Shown: in pieces, positions 45,137-58,396 of the stretch
Layout: every line of letters starts with the position of its first letter
How positions within the stretch are numbered: the stretch's first letter is position 1
Source: Pseudomonas sp. UBA6562
Lineage (GTDB): Bacteria > Pseudomonadota > Gammaproteobacteria > Pseudomonadales > Pseudomonadaceae
Direction of reading: 5' to 3'
DNA length: 64,000 nt
Assembly (NCBI RefSeq): GCF_002434265.1
Contig: NZ_DJJS01000008.1
Coordinates: forward strand, 1-64,000
The notes under the pieces: model-generated
What the model saw: only the letters and a program-made list of their open reading frames with translations
Told to the model about the DNA's origin: nothing
Database searches by the model: none
Program-made: the position numbers and the translations under genes

Positions 45137-45672
45137 GAGCACGCTTCCAAGCAACAGCGCAACCCTTGAGCCACGTACTGATGAACCCGCGGCGCGGAGA
45201 CACCCAGTTCGCGTGCGATTTCAGCGTAGGTCAGGCCATCGAGCTGGCTGTACAGGAAGGCCGCGCGGGCGCGCGAGGACAACCCCTGCAACAAGCGGTC
45301 GATTTCGATCAGCGTTTCGATGGCCAGCATCTGCTCTTCTGCCGACGGGGCGAATTGTTCAGGCCCGCCGGCCAAGGCTTCCAGGTAGGCACGCTCCAGG
45401 TCGCGGCGGCGCCAACTGGCGTACATCAAGCGTTTGGCGATCGTGGTCAACAGCGCACGGGGTTCGCGAATCGCCTGAGGGTCGTGCAATGCCACCACGT
45501 GTACGAAGGTTTCCGAGGCCATGTCCGCAGCGTCGCAGGCGCATCCCAAACGCGCCCGTAAGCGGCCCAGGAGCCACCCGTGATGGTCACCAAACAGCTG
45601 ATGAAGCAGCTTCTGGCGAGCATCGAGACGCGCGTGTGGAAAGCTCGAATGGGCGGCCATCGCGAAGCTCAT
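45133..45672 (-). CDS. FecI-type ECF sigma factor
   Basis: The gene encodes 179 residues from ATG 45672; an upstream TTG (45675) and a later ATG (45660) are alternatives. Sigma region 2 (residues about 25-90: WLLGRLRARLGCACDAADMA) and region 4 (about 115-170: LDGLTYAEIARELGVSAPRVHQYV) are clear. It directs RNA polymerase to the receptor gene. A Fur site lies directly upstream, so it is made in low iron. Confidence 0.95.
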   Translation of the reverse strand: MSFAMAAHSSFPHARLDARQKLLHQLFGDHHGWLLGRLRARLGCACDAADMASETFVHVVALHDPQAIREPRALLTTIAKRLMYASWRRRDLERAYLEALAGGPEQFAPSAEEQMLAIETLIEIDRLLQGLSSRARAAFLYSQLDGLTYAEIARELGVSAPRVHQYVAQGLRCCLEACS

Positions 45673-45674
45673 CA

Positions 45675-45690
45675 ATGAAAATGGTTCTCA
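45675..45690 (-). promoter_or_regulatory. Putative Fur box before fecI
   Basis: ATGAAAATGGTTCTCA on the plus strand fits the Pseudomonas ATGA-AAT-N-TTCTCA pattern in most positions and stands next to the fecI start. Iron-bound Fur should repress here. Confidence 0.6.
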
Positions 45691-46202
45691 ACTGTAATAA
45701 ATTCTTACAGCCATGGCAATCCACTTGCACCTTGCAAGGCGCGCAGCAGCCTACAGTCGGTAACTTCTTGCATCCGTCGCGTACCATTCGCCAGATGGAT
45801 CACCCGACTGGTCGCCATGACTTCAGCGATGGCCAACCCTGTGGCAACCCAGCCACCCTGCGGTAATACCCCTGCGAATAGGGCATACTGAGCGCCGACC
45901 GGCGACCGCAGCCATGCAGAAAAATGTGCCCTCGGCCTAATGTTTGTCAGTTAAGCGATTGGGGCCGCTCAGCGGCCCATCGCGGCTAAGGCCGCCCCAA
46001 CAGGATTGCGCCTGCTCGTTGGAGCGGCCGGTTCGGCGCTCCAACAAGCCGCGATGGGCTGCAAAGCAGCCCTAATGAGCACTATTGCGGCTTAACTGAC
46101 TGGCATTAGGTCCGTGGCCACCCTTCATGCAACCCCTGCATGCACTTGCCGGTCCAAGCCATACCCATTGCATCCTCTCCGCTGCCAGCGTGACCCGAGA
46201 AC
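45691..46202. other. Intergenic region before the hybrid kinase
   Basis: About 500 bases without a supported gene. The part before 45935 shows nothing I can name. The rest is the repeat element 45936-46110. The last bases hold a poor ribosome site for the kinase. Confidence 0.5.
45936..46110. repeat. REP composite with CCTAATG...CAGTTAAGC terminal repeats
   Basis: Ends 45936-45956 and 46090-46110 are 21-base inverted copies with three mismatches. Inside are two REP halves (GGGGCCGCTCAGCGGCCC at about 45961 and GGGCTGCAAAGCAGCCC near 46056) and the palindrome GTTGGAGCGGCCGGTTCGGC/GCTCCAAC. Confidence 0.8.
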
Positions 46203-49163
46203 ATGACCGCCCAATACCCATCGCCCTCCACCGCGTGCGATCCCGAGCCGCGCCTACACGCCGAAGTGCTGCGCTTGCGCGGTCTGCTCGAAGCCGCCGG
46301 CATCGACCCGGACCGCACCGACCCCACTACCGACGCAGCCATCGCCGAACAGGCGCGGCGCGCACGCACGGCCGCGCGGCACTGGGCAGTGTTCGAAAGC
46401 GCCGTGGACTTCGCCATCGTGCTTAGCGACCACCATGGCCTGATTACCGATTGGAACATCGGCGCGACCCATATCATGGGCTGGAGCGCCGAGCGAATGT
46501 GCGGCGAAAGCGTCGAGCGCTTCTTCACCGACGAAGACTGCGCCAGCGGTCGCCCATCCGAGGAAATGCGCCTGGCCCTGCGCGATGGTCGGGTGTCCGA
46601 CGAGCGCTGGCACGTGCGCGAGGACGGCACGCAGTTCTGGGCCTCAGGCGAGTTGATGCCGCTGCACGGCGAGCGCGGCGAACACCTGGGCTTCATGAAG
46701 ATCCTGCGCGATCGTACCCACGAGCATCTGGCCGGACGCAGCATCCTCGAAGCCCAGGAACGTCACCGTCTAGTGGCCAAAGCGACCAACGATGCCATCT
46801 GGGACTGGGACATGGCCAGCGGCCAGGTGCAGTGGAACGACGCGCTGTACGAGGCCTACGGCCATACCCTCGATCACGGTCAAATGGGCTACCAGTGGTG
46901 GGTCGCGCACATCCATCCCGAAGACCGCGACCGTGTCTACACCTCGATACGTGCGGTGATCGACGGGGTCGGCACCACCTGGAGCGATGGCTATCGTTTC
47001 CAAAGAGCCGACGGCTCCTACGCCGAAGTGCTCGACCGTGGCTATGTCAGCCGCGATCTGCACGGCAACGCCGTGCGCATGATCGGCGCCATGCTCGACC
47101 TGACCCGCATGCGCTCGGCGGAAGCTGCGCTGCGCAAGAGCGAAGAACGCTTCCTGACCATGCTCGAGATCATCGATACCGCCTTCGCCATCGTCGAAGT
47201 GAAGTTCGACGGCGACGACCAGCCCATCGACTACCGCTTCCTCGAAGTCAACCCGGCGTTCGAGCGCCAATCGGGGGTGAACCTGCAGGGCAAGTGGGTG
47301 ACCGAATACGCGCCCGATCTCGAGCCCTTCTGGTTCCAGACCTACGGACACGTGGCCAAGACCGGCGAGTCGATCCAGTTCGAGAACTACGCCGAGTCGT
47401 TTTCCCGCTGGTTCGACGTGCGCGCGGTGCGTGTCGGGGAGCCTGAGGAACGGCAGATCGGCGTCTTCTTCAACGATGTCACCGAGCGGCGCAACGCCCA
47501 GGACCGCTTGCGCGTCAGCGAGCAACTGGCCCGGGAGAACGTCGAGCGCGTGCAGTTGGCCCTGGCAGCCGGAGCCATCATCGGCACCTGGCACTGGGAC
47601 TTGGTACACGACCGCTTCACGGTGGACGAAGCCTTCGCCATCTCGTTCGGCCTGGATCCGGCCTTGGGTCGAGTAGGCCTGAGCCTGGAGCAAGTCGTCG
47701 CCACCGTACACCCCGAAGACCGCAACGGATTGATTGCCGCCATCGACGAGGCCTGCCAACGCGGCGGCGCCTATGCGCACCAGTACCGGGTCAAGCGCGT
47801 CGACGGCAACTACTACTGGATCGAAGCCAACGGCCGCGTCGACCACGCTGCCGACGGCACGCCCATGGACTTCCCCGGCGTGCTGATCGACGTCGGCGAG
47901 CGCCGCGCCGTCCGTGAGCAGCGCGACCACGCCTTGAACGCGCTGCGCCACCTCACCGAGACCTTGGAACAGCGGGTGGCCGAGCGCACCCTGGAGCTGG
48001 TGCAATCCGAGGAGAAGCTGCGCCAATCGCAGAAGATGGAAGCGGTCGGCCAACTCACCGGCGGCTTGGCCCATGACTTCAACAACTTGCTGGCCGGGAT
48101 TTCCGGTTCGCTGGAGCTGATGAAACTGCGCCTGTCGCAGAACCGCCTCAACGACATCGACAAATACATGGCCGCCGCCCAAGGTGCGGCCAAGCGTGCT
48201 GCCGGTCTGACCCACCGTTTGCTGGCCTTCTCGCGGCGCCAGACCCTCGACCCGCAGCCGATCGACGTGGTCAAGCTGATCGAGGGGCTGAGCGACCTGA
48301 TCCAGCGCAGCGTCGGCCCGAGCATCGTCATCGAGACGTTCTCGGTCGGCGGCAAATGGCGCGCCCGCGCCGATGCCAGCCAGTTGGAAAACGCCCTGCT
48401 CAACCTGTGCATCAACGCCCGCGACGCCATGCCCGAAGGCGGGCGCATCGTCATCGAAACGGCCAACCGCTGGATCGGCGTGGACGCGGCCAAGGTGCTC
48501 GACGTGCCCACTGGGCAATACCTGTCGCTGAGCGTCACCGACACCGGTACGGGGATGCCTCCGGAAGTGCTGGCCAAGGCCTTCGACCCGTTCTTCACCA
48601 CCAAGCCGATCGGCCAGGGCACGGGGCTGGGGCTGTCGATGATCTATGGCTTCGCCAAACAGTCCGGCGGCCAGGCGCGGATCTTCTCGGAGCTGGGCAA
48701 GGGCACCACGGTGACCATCTACCTGCCCCGTTCGCAAGGCGACACCGTCGAACAACGCAGCGAACCGAGCACCACCAGCGCCGTGCGCAACCAGGCGGGC
48801 AAGACCGTATTGATCGTCGACGACGAGCCGACCGTACGCCTGTTGCTCGACGACGTGCTCAACGACCTGGGCTACACCGTGATCGATGCGGCCGACAGCG
48901 TCGCGGGGCTGACGGTGCTGCGCTCCAACACGGTCATCGACCTGCTGATCACCGACGTCGGCCTGCCGGGCGGGCTCAACGGCCGGCAACTGGCCGACGC
49001 CGGACGGGTGCTGCGTCCTCACCTCAAGACCCTGTTCATCACCGGCTATGCCGAGAGCGCGGCGATCGGCAATGGCCAGCTGGAGCCGGGCATGTCGATT
49101 CTGACCAAGCCGTTCGCGGTGGAAGCGCTGGTGGCGCGGGTCAGGGAACTGATGGAGGTGTGA
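46203..49163 (+). CDS. Hybrid sensor histidine kinase with four PAS domains
   Basis: This 986-residue protein has no membrane span, so it is probably a cytosolic sensor. PAS domains lie at about 65-170, 185-310, 320-440 and 450-570; several end in PAC-like motifs such as GFMKILRDRT. A coiled coil comes near 580, the phospho-acceptor His624 in GGLAHDFNN, an HATPase with NLCINARDAMPEGG and GTGTGMPP, and a receiver (866-986) with VDDEP, Asp918 in LLITDVGLPGG and Lys in ILTKPF. No response-regulator gene is adjacent, so the output partner is unknown. Confidence 0.93.
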   Translation: MTAQYPSPSTACDPEPRLHAEVLRLRGLLEAAGIDPDRTDPTTDAAIAEQARRARTAARHWAVFESAVDFAIVLSDHHGLITDWNIGATHIMGWSAERMCGESVERFFTDEDCASGRPSEEMRLALRDGRVSDERWHVREDGTQFWASGELMPLHGERGEHLGFMKILRDRTHEHLAGRSILEAQERHRLVAKATNDAIWDWDMASGQVQWNDALYEAYGHTLDHGQMGYQWWVAHIHPEDRDRVYTSIRAVIDGVGTTWSDGYRFQRADGSYAEVLDRGYVSRDLHGNAVRMIGAMLDLTRMRSAEAALRKSEERFLTMLEIIDTAFAIVEVKFDGDDQPIDYRFLEVNPAFERQSGVNLQGKWVTEYAPDLEPFWFQTYGHVAKTGESIQFENYAESFSRWFDVRAVRVGEPEERQIGVFFNDVTERRNAQDRLRVSEQLARENVERVQLALAAGAIIGTWHWDLVHDRFTVDEAFAISFGLDPALGRVGLSLEQVVATVHPEDRNGLIAAIDEACQRGGAYAHQYRVKRVDGNYYWIEANGRVDHAADGTPMDFPGVLIDVGERRAVREQRDHALNALRHLTETLEQRVAERTLELVQSEEKLRQSQKMEAVGQLTGGLAHDFNNLLAGISGSLELMKLRLSQNRLNDIDKYMAAAQGAAKRAAGLTHRLLAFSRRQTLDPQPIDVVKLIEGLSDLIQRSVGPSIVIETFSVGGKWRARADASQLENALLNLCINARDAMPEGGRIVIETANRWIGVDAAKVLDVPTGQYLSLSVTDTGTGMPPEVLAKAFDPFFTTKPIGQGTGLGLSMIYGFAKQSGGQARIFSELGKGTTVTIYLPRSQGDTVEQRSEPSTTSAVRNQAGKTVLIVDDEPTVRLLLDDVLNDLGYTVIDAADSVAGLTVLRSNTVIDLLITDVGLPGGLNGRQLADAGRVLRPHLKTLFITGYAESAAIGNGQLEPGMSILTKPFAVEALVARVRELMEV

Positions 49164-49196
49164 AAGGCCTGCTCGCCTACCCGGCGAGCGCCCCCT

Positions 49197-50411
<1,215 letters not shown>

Positions 50412-50552
50412 GGGCACGCTTTCCTGATGATCGGCGGGGTGAGCGCAGAGCCTAGGCCAGAGGGAGCCGATCCATCCAGTGTATTTTTTACGTGTATTAA
50501 CATTCATAAGCGTTATACGATCGGTCGCAATGTCCGTCAGCGAGCAGCGCGC

Positions 50553-51497
50553 ATGAGCCTCAGCAAGGTCGATCTCAACCTGTTCATCGTTTTCGATGCG
50601 ATCTACACCGAAGCCAACCTGACCCGCGCCGGGCAGATCGTCGGCATTACCCAACCGGCGGTGTCCAACGCCCTGTCGCGCCTGCGCGAGACCTTCAACG
50701 ATCCGCTGTTCGTGCGCACCGCTCAGGGCATGGTGCCCACGCCCATGGCGCAAAACATCATCGGCCCGGTGCGCAATGCGCTGACGCTGCTGCGGGTGTC
50801 GGTGCAGGAAAGCCGGCTGTTCAACCCTTTGGAAGCGAGCAAGACCTTCCGCATCAGCATGACCGACCTGATCGAAGCGGTGATCCTGCCGCCCCTGTTC
50901 CAGCGCCTGCGCCGGCTGGCGCCTGGGGTGACCATCGACAGCTTTCCCAGCAAGCGTCGCGAAACCACCAAGGAACTGGCCGCCGGCCGCCTGGACTTCG
51001 CCGTGGACGCGCCGCTCAACACCGACCCCCAGGTGCGCCACGTCAAGCTGCTGCAAGACCGCTTCGTCTGCGCCCTGCGCCAGGGCCACCCGCTGGCCGA
51101 CACCCGCCTGACCCTCGAAAGCTACTTGAGCATGGCGCACATCCACATTTCCAGCCGGCGCAACGGCTTGGGCTATGTGGACCTCGCGCTAGGCCGGATG
51201 GGCGTGCAGCGCAAGGTAGTGCTGCGCTCGCAGCATTACCTGATGGCCTGTCAGGTGCTGCAACAGTCCGACCTGGTGATGACCGTGCCCGAACGCTTCG
51301 CCCGCCGCCACCAGCTGCGCTACCTGCCCTTGCCGATCGACGTGGCGCCGCTGGAGACCCACCTGTACTGGCACGAAAGCACCGACCAGGACCCGGCCAA
51401 CCGCTGGATGCGCGAGCAGATCATCGAGCTGTGCCAACGGGTGGCGGCGCAGGACGAGGCGCCGCCAGGGTCGGACGGCCAGCGCCAGTCGTCGTGA
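50553..51497 (+). CDS. LysR-type regulator, NodD/LeuO-like branch
   Basis: The gene encodes 314 residues from ATG 50553; a long open frame upstream (from 49251) is the shadow of the dehydrogenase gene. The N-terminal HTH contains LTRAGQIVGITQPAVSNALS, and the effector domain is of the NodD type (RISMTDLIEAVILPPLFQRL). It is divergent from the acyl-CoA dehydrogenase; ATAAGCGTTAT in the shared gap near 50505-50520 may be a binding site. Confidence 0.88.
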   Translation: MSLSKVDLNLFIVFDAIYTEANLTRAGQIVGITQPAVSNALSRLRETFNDPLFVRTAQGMVPTPMAQNIIGPVRNALTLLRVSVQESRLFNPLEASKTFRISMTDLIEAVILPPLFQRLRRLAPGVTIDSFPSKRRETTKELAAGRLDFAVDAPLNTDPQVRHVKLLQDRFVCALRQGHPLADTRLTLESYLSMAHIHISSRRNGLGYVDLALGRMGVQRKVVLRSQHYLMACQVLQQSDLVMTVPERFARRHQLRYLPLPIDVAPLETHLYWHESTDQDPANRWMREQIIELCQRVAAQDEAPPGSDGQRQSS

Positions 51498-51516
51498 GCG
51501 CTCGAGCCCGGCGCGT

Positions 51517-52842
51517 CTACAGCATCCGCTTGATCAACGGCTCCAAGCGGGTGTAGCGCAGGCGGCGCAGGAAGGTGCGGACCTTCTTCGGATGGTCGCC
51601 CTTCTCGCCCAGGTCGCTGGCGTGGTCGACCTGCTCGGTATGTCGGCGGATGCCGTCGAGCTCGGCCTGCCGTGGCGCCAGCCACTCGCCGTCGGGGTCG
51701 TCGATGAGCAAGGCGTTTTCCAGGTCGAGGTTGAAGCCGCGCGGGTTGAAATTGTTGCCGGTCAACAGGCTGTAGCGCTGATCCACCCATAGGCCCTTGG
51801 CGTGGAAGGTGTGGCCCGGGTCGTTCCACATGCGTATGTGCAACTGGCCACGCTCCAACGCGCGGTGCTGACGGCGGGCGAAGGCGCGCAGGTTGTCTTC
51901 GTAGAGATAGGGCAGCGCAGCGCTGGCGCTGAAGGGCTCTTCGGGCGCGACGTAGAAATCGTTGGCGGTGCGGTGGCCGACGATCAGTTCGACTTGTACG
52001 CCACGGGCGAGCGCCAGGCGAATCTCGCGCATCAGCATGCGCGGCGGGTTGAAGTACGGCGTGCACACTACCAGTTCGCCCCGGGCGGCGCGGACCAGGG
52101 CGCAGAGCGTATAGTTGAGGGCGTTGCCGCGACCGATGCCGAGCAGCGGCACGACGCGCAGGCCTTCGCTGACGGGCAACGCGACCCGGTACTGCAACTG
52201 CCGCATGCGCTCGCGCAAACGCCGGATCTTGCCGCGCAGGCTGCGGCTGTCGGGCACATCGGGCTGGTCGAGACGCGGCGTGGCGTCACCGTCGATGATC
52301 TGGCGCACCACCTGCACCATGCTGTCGGCCAGTGCAGGGCTGCGCAGCAGGTGGTAGCGGTCCAGGCGGTAGCGGTCGAAACGGTGCAGGTAGACGTTGT
52401 TGAAGCTGGCGCCGGTATAGAGCACGCAGTCGTCGATCACGCTGCCCTTGAGGTGCAGCACGCCGAACAGCTCGCGGGTTTGCACCGGTACTCCGTGGAT
52501 CGCCACGTCCAGGCCCTGCAGGCGGCGCTGCGCCTGGTACCAGGCCGCGTTGCCGGGTTGCTTGCCGGCGCCGAGCAAGCCGCGTTGGGCGCGGAACAGG
52601 TCGACCACCACGGTGATGTCCAGCTCAGGGCGCGCGGCCTTGGCCCGGTACAGCGCATCGAGCACCTCCTGGCCGGCTTCGTCCTCTTGCAGATACAGCG
52701 CGACCAGAACGATGCGCCGGGTCGCGCCTTCGATCAGGTCGAACAAGGCACGGCGATAGCTGGCGGCGTCCGCCAGGACTTCGATGGCGTCGGGGGTGAT
52801 GGCGATGCCGGGCAGGCGAGCGAGCGGGGAATCGAGCGTCAC
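51517..52842 (-). CDS. pssA: CDP-diacylglycerol-serine O-phosphatidyltransferase, PLD family
   Basis: This 441-residue protein is close to E. coli PssA along its length (RRIVLVALYLQEDEAGQEVL, VLYTGASFNNVYLHRFDRYR). The two HKD-type motifs are GVLHLKGSVIDD (about residue 145) and HTFHAKGLWVDQ (about 355). It makes phosphatidylserine, the precursor of phosphatidylethanolamine, at the inner membrane. The start is GTG 52842 after AGGAGG; the open frame up to 53007 precedes that site. Confidence 0.93.
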   Translation of the reverse strand: MTLDSPLARLPGIAITPDAIEVLADAASYRRALFDLIEGATRRIVLVALYLQEDEAGQEVLDALYRAKAARPELDITVVVDLFRAQRGLLGAGKQPGNAAWYQAQRRLQGLDVAIHGVPVQTRELFGVLHLKGSVIDDCVLYTGASFNNVYLHRFDRYRLDRYHLLRSPALADSMVQVVRQIIDGDATPRLDQPDVPDSRSLRGKIRRLRERMRQLQYRVALPVSEGLRVVPLLGIGRGNALNYTLCALVRAARGELVVCTPYFNPPRMLMREIRLALARGVQVELIVGHRTANDFYVAPEEPFSASAALPYLYEDNLRAFARRQHRALERGQLHIRMWNDPGHTFHAKGLWVDQRYSLLTGNNFNPRGFNLDLENALLIDDPDGEWLAPRQAELDGIRRHTEQVDHASDLGEKGDHPKKVRTFLRRLRYTRLEPLIKRML

Positions 52843-53061
52843 GAAAAGGCAACCTCCTGGCTGGCAGCGGCCGATGCGCTGCTGCGGTAGTCGATGGATA
52901 GGTGCCAGTGTAGGGCCTGGAACGTGGCTGGCCCAAACTAAATACCGATGGCTGCGCCTCGACTCGTTTTGCTTGCAAGGCACGCCTTGGGCGACGAACT
53001 TCCCCATTGCCCATGAGTCTGACGGGCCACGACGATCATCGTTTGCACAAAGGACGCAGCC

Positions 53062-53124
53062 ATGAACAGCACCGCACCCGTCACTGTCCCCCGGCCCCTT
53101 CTCGCACAGGTGGCCTCGGCATGA
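53062..53124 (+). CDS. 20-residue leader peptide coupled to the SUKH gene
   Basis: ATG 53062 has a good ribosome site (AAGGA 8 bases upstream) and encodes MNSTAPVTVPRPLLAQVASA. Its stop overlaps the next ATG by ATGA. Translation of the SUKH protein, which has a poor ribosome site of its own, is likely to depend on it. Confidence 0.4.
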   Translation: MNSTAPVTVPRPLLAQVASA

Positions 53125-54104
53125 GCGGTTTTCCCCACGACCTCGACCTGGACACCTTCTGGGACGATTGCGACTACGCCCGCAAGGAATATACCGACGT
53201 CCCGCCCAGCGACGCCTGCGTCGCAGAAGTCGAAGCCGAACTGGGCTACCGTTTGCCGGCGTCCTACGTCGCGTTCATGCGCAGGCACAACGGCGGCCTA
53301 CCGCGCAACACCTGCTTCCCCACCGAAGAGTCGACCTCATGGGCCGGTGACCATGCCGCCATCAGCGGTTTTCTAAGCATCGGGAGGCAGAAGATGTACT
53401 CGCTGTGCGGCGAGTTCGGCAGCCGCTTCATGATCGAGGAATGGGGCTATCCGGACATCGGCGTGTACATCTGCGACACTCCGAGCGCCGGGCACGACAT
53501 GGTCGCCCTCGACTACCGTGCCTGCGGCCCCGAAGGCGAACCCCAGGTGGTGCACGTCGACCAGGAAGGCGACTACCAGATCACCGTGCTGGCCAAGGAC
53601 TTCGAGACGTTCGTACGCGGGCTGGTCAACGAAGAGGTGTATGACAATTCCGAGGAAATGTTCGAGGACGACCTGTATCGGGTTACCGAAGGCGAGTTTT
53701 CGCCGATGCTGGCGCCCTTGCTGGCGGACTTCGCGCCGTTTCCGCGCATTGGCGAGGCCGTGCGTGCGATCAGCCTGCGGCTGCTCGAAGAAAAACGCTG
53801 CTTCGCCCTGCACGCCGACCCGTTGTCCTACCTGCTGTACGACGTGCAGTTCTGGGTGTATCAGCACCGCCACCGGGTGGAGCGCCGACAGCAGTACCTC
53901 GACATCTATTCGGGGATGGTCGCGTTCGGCGGGAAAGGGTTCAGCACCGGAGGCTACGCACCAGGTTTCGTGGAGGACTGGTTCAAGGCGCGGGTCGCGG
54001 CTGGACAACTGATCGACACCGACCAAGGCATCGTGTTGAGCGAGACGCATATCGCTCAGATGATCGAACAGCTACAGCATGCGCTCGAGGGCGCTGTGCA
54101 ATGA
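53121..54104 (+). CDS. SMI1/KNR4 (SUKH) family protein
   Basis: This 327-residue cytosolic protein has an N-terminal SUKH domain (residues about 20-165: EVEAELGYRLPASYVAFMRRHNGG, DIGVYICDTPSAGHDMVALDY). A C-terminal half of about 150 residues follows with no named domain. Many SUKH proteins are immunity factors for polymorphic toxins. No toxin gene is next to it, so it may be an orphan immunity gene or serve another role. The ATG 53121 overlaps the 20-residue leader. Confidence 0.82.
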   Translation: MSGFPHDLDLDTFWDDCDYARKEYTDVPPSDACVAEVEAELGYRLPASYVAFMRRHNGGLPRNTCFPTEESTSWAGDHAAISGFLSIGRQKMYSLCGEFGSRFMIEEWGYPDIGVYICDTPSAGHDMVALDYRACGPEGEPQVVHVDQEGDYQITVLAKDFETFVRGLVNEEVYDNSEEMFEDDLYRVTEGEFSPMLAPLLADFAPFPRIGEAVRAISLRLLEEKRCFALHADPLSYLLYDVQFWVYQHRHRVERRQQYLDIYSGMVAFGGKGFSTGGYAPGFVEDWFKARVAAGQLIDTDQGIVLSETHIAQMIEQLQHALEGAVQ

Positions 54105-54174
54105 CAGCGCCCTAACCCGCGACCCTCCGCTGACGTCGAAGCCGGAGGGCGTGCAGAAACAGGCCCGCTGCCCT

Positions 54175-54347
54175 CAGTCAAGCAATCCGGGCCGCTCAGC
54201 GGCCCATCGCGGCTAATCGGAGCGCCGAACCGGCCGCTCCAACAGAAGAAGCGAAACCCTGTAGGAGCGGCCGGTTCGGCGCTCCGATTAGCCGCGATGG
54301 GTTGCAAAGCAGCCCCAAGTAACACTGTTTCGGCTTAGCTGGCTGAC
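54175..54347. repeat. Long perfect palindrome within a REP composite
   Basis: Arms of 38 bases (54203-54240 and 54264-54301) are exact reverse complements with a 23-base loop. The outer ends CAGTCAAGC (54175) and GCTTAGCTGGCTGACATG (to 54350) resemble those of the other elements. It lies between convergent SUKH and katG genes. Confidence 0.9.
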
Positions 54348-54371
54348 ATGTTCCGCATCAGAGTCTCCTGG

Positions 54372-56630
<2,259 letters not shown>

Positions 56631-56899
56631 GGCTATCTCCCTACGGCTCGGGTCTGGTCACGGTTGCGCGTTGCGCCTGCAAAGGTCGGCCGCGTCAAAA
56701 GTGCGCGATGTGGTGTTGGGTCGGCAGAGTCGCCGGACACTGGCGACTCCAAGCGGCGCCCGACCAGGCCGGGCAACCCCTCGAAAGAGCGTAGACGAGC
56801 TTTGAGACAGTTCTAATAGAGCCGCTCTAGGAGGTCGATAGCCTGCTACCACCCATAGCCGACCAGGCCCCACCCCGCCTTCGACCCAAAGAAGGGGCT

Positions 56900-58312
56900 T
56901 CAGCCCCTGACCGCCTCACGCAGCGCCTCCCACAGCCCCTCCACATGAGCGCGTTCGGTAGGCAACGCGCCGATCGAGACCCGCACCATCCATTGCCCTT
57001 GCAACTGCGCCGGGGTCACGTAGGCCGAGCCGCTGGCGTTGAGCCGCGCGGCCCAGGCCTGGGTATGGGCTTGCAGCGCGTCGCCATCGAGCCCTGGCGG
57101 GCAATGGCGCAGGCACAGCGTCTGCAAGTGCACGGGCGCCAACAGCTGCCAATCCGCTTCGGCTTCGACCTGTGCCGCCAGCCAGCGGGCATTGTCCAGA
57201 TCCCGCCGCAGCCGCTGCTGCAAAGCGTCCAGCCCTTCGCTGCGCAACATGAACCACAGTTTCAACGCGCGGAAGCGGCGACCCAACGGAATGCCCCAGT
57301 CGCGCAGGTTCTTCACCTGACCGTCGACGCTCGATTGCAGATAGCTGGGGTTGGTGCTCATCACCCGAATCAGGTGCTGCGGGTCACGCACGTAGTACAG
57401 CGAGCAGTCGAAGGCCACGCCCAGCCACTTGTGCGCGTTGACCACCAGCGAGTCGGCGCGCTCGATGCCCTGCCACATCCAGCGGCATTCCGGCAGGATC
57501 ATCGCCGAGCCGGCCATGGCGGCATCGACGTGCAGCCACAGTCCATGGGCCTGGGCGATGGCGCCGATGGCGTCCAACGGGTCGAGGGCGGTGGTGGCCG
57601 TGGTGCCGGTGGTGGCGACGACGGCGCAAGGTTGCAGGCCGTCGGCCAGGTCTCGCTCGATGGCCGCCTGCAAAGCCTCGGGGCGCAAGGCGTAGTGGGC
57701 GTCGGTGGGAATCAGGCGGATGTTGTCGCGGCCAAAGCCTGCCAACAGGGCGGCCTTGTCCACCGAGCTGTGGGCCTGGGCGCTGACGTAGACGATCAGC
57801 GGCTTGGCCTGGGCTTGCAGGCCGCCTGCGGTCAGGGCATAGCCGCTGCTGCGTTCGCGGGCGCAGATCAAGGCCACCAGGGTGCTGGTCGATGCGGTGT
57901 CCTGGATCACCCCGCTCCACTGCCCTGACAGGCCCAGCGCCTGGCGCACCCAGTCGAGCGTGGTTTCTTCCAGCTCGCTGAGCGCCGGGCTCGATTGCCA
58001 GGACAGACCGAGCACGCCCAGGCCTGTGCTGAGAAAGTCGCCCAGCACCGACGACAGCGTGCCGTTGGACGGGAAATAGCCGTAGAACTGCGGATGCTGC
58101 CAGTGGGACAGCCCCGGCATCAGCAAGCGCTGGACGTCTTCGAGCACGGCTTCGAAAGGCTCGCCTTGCTGCGGGGCAGCCTCGGGCAACGCCGCTTTCA
58201 GGTAGCCGGGTTCGACCTGGGCCATGACCGGTCGTTCGGCCACGGTCTGTCGGTAGTCGGCGATCAGGTCGATGAGCTGGTGGCCGTACTGGCGAAATTG
58301 TTCGGGGGTCAT
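56900..58312 (-). CDS. PLP-dependent aromatic-L-amino-acid decarboxylase (DOPA decarboxylase type)
   Basis: This 470-residue group II decarboxylase carries FYGYFPSNGTLSSVLGDFLS near the start, HVDAAMAGSAMILPE, and the PLP lysine in SLVVNAHKWLGVAFDCS. A closely similar P. putida enzyme is specific for L-DOPA. The substrate here is inferred. A LysR gene lies 84 bases upstream in the same direction. Confidence 0.9.
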   Translation of the reverse strand: MTPEQFRQYGHQLIDLIADYRQTVAERPVMAQVEPGYLKAALPEAAPQQGEPFEAVLEDVQRLLMPGLSHWQHPQFYGYFPSNGTLSSVLGDFLSTGLGVLGLSWQSSPALSELEETTLDWVRQALGLSGQWSGVIQDTASTSTLVALICARERSSGYALTAGGLQAQAKPLIVYVSAQAHSSVDKAALLAGFGRDNIRLIPTDAHYALRPEALQAAIERDLADGLQPCAVVATTGTTATTALDPLDAIGAIAQAHGLWLHVDAAMAGSAMILPECRWMWQGIERADSLVVNAHKWLGVAFDCSLYYVRDPQHLIRVMSTNPSYLQSSVDGQVKNLRDWGIPLGRRFRALKLWFMLRSEGLDALQQRLRRDLDNARWLAAQVEAEADWQLLAPVHLQTLCLRHCPPGLDGDALQAHTQAWAARLNASGSAYVTPAQLQGQWMVRVSIGALPTERAHVEGLWEALREAVRG

Positions 58313-58396
58313 GCGGCGGGCTCCTGGGCACGATCAAACGATGCGCCAGTGTAGGCCGGTAACGGTGCCCCCAGCACCGCGCCGGGCGCATAGCTG

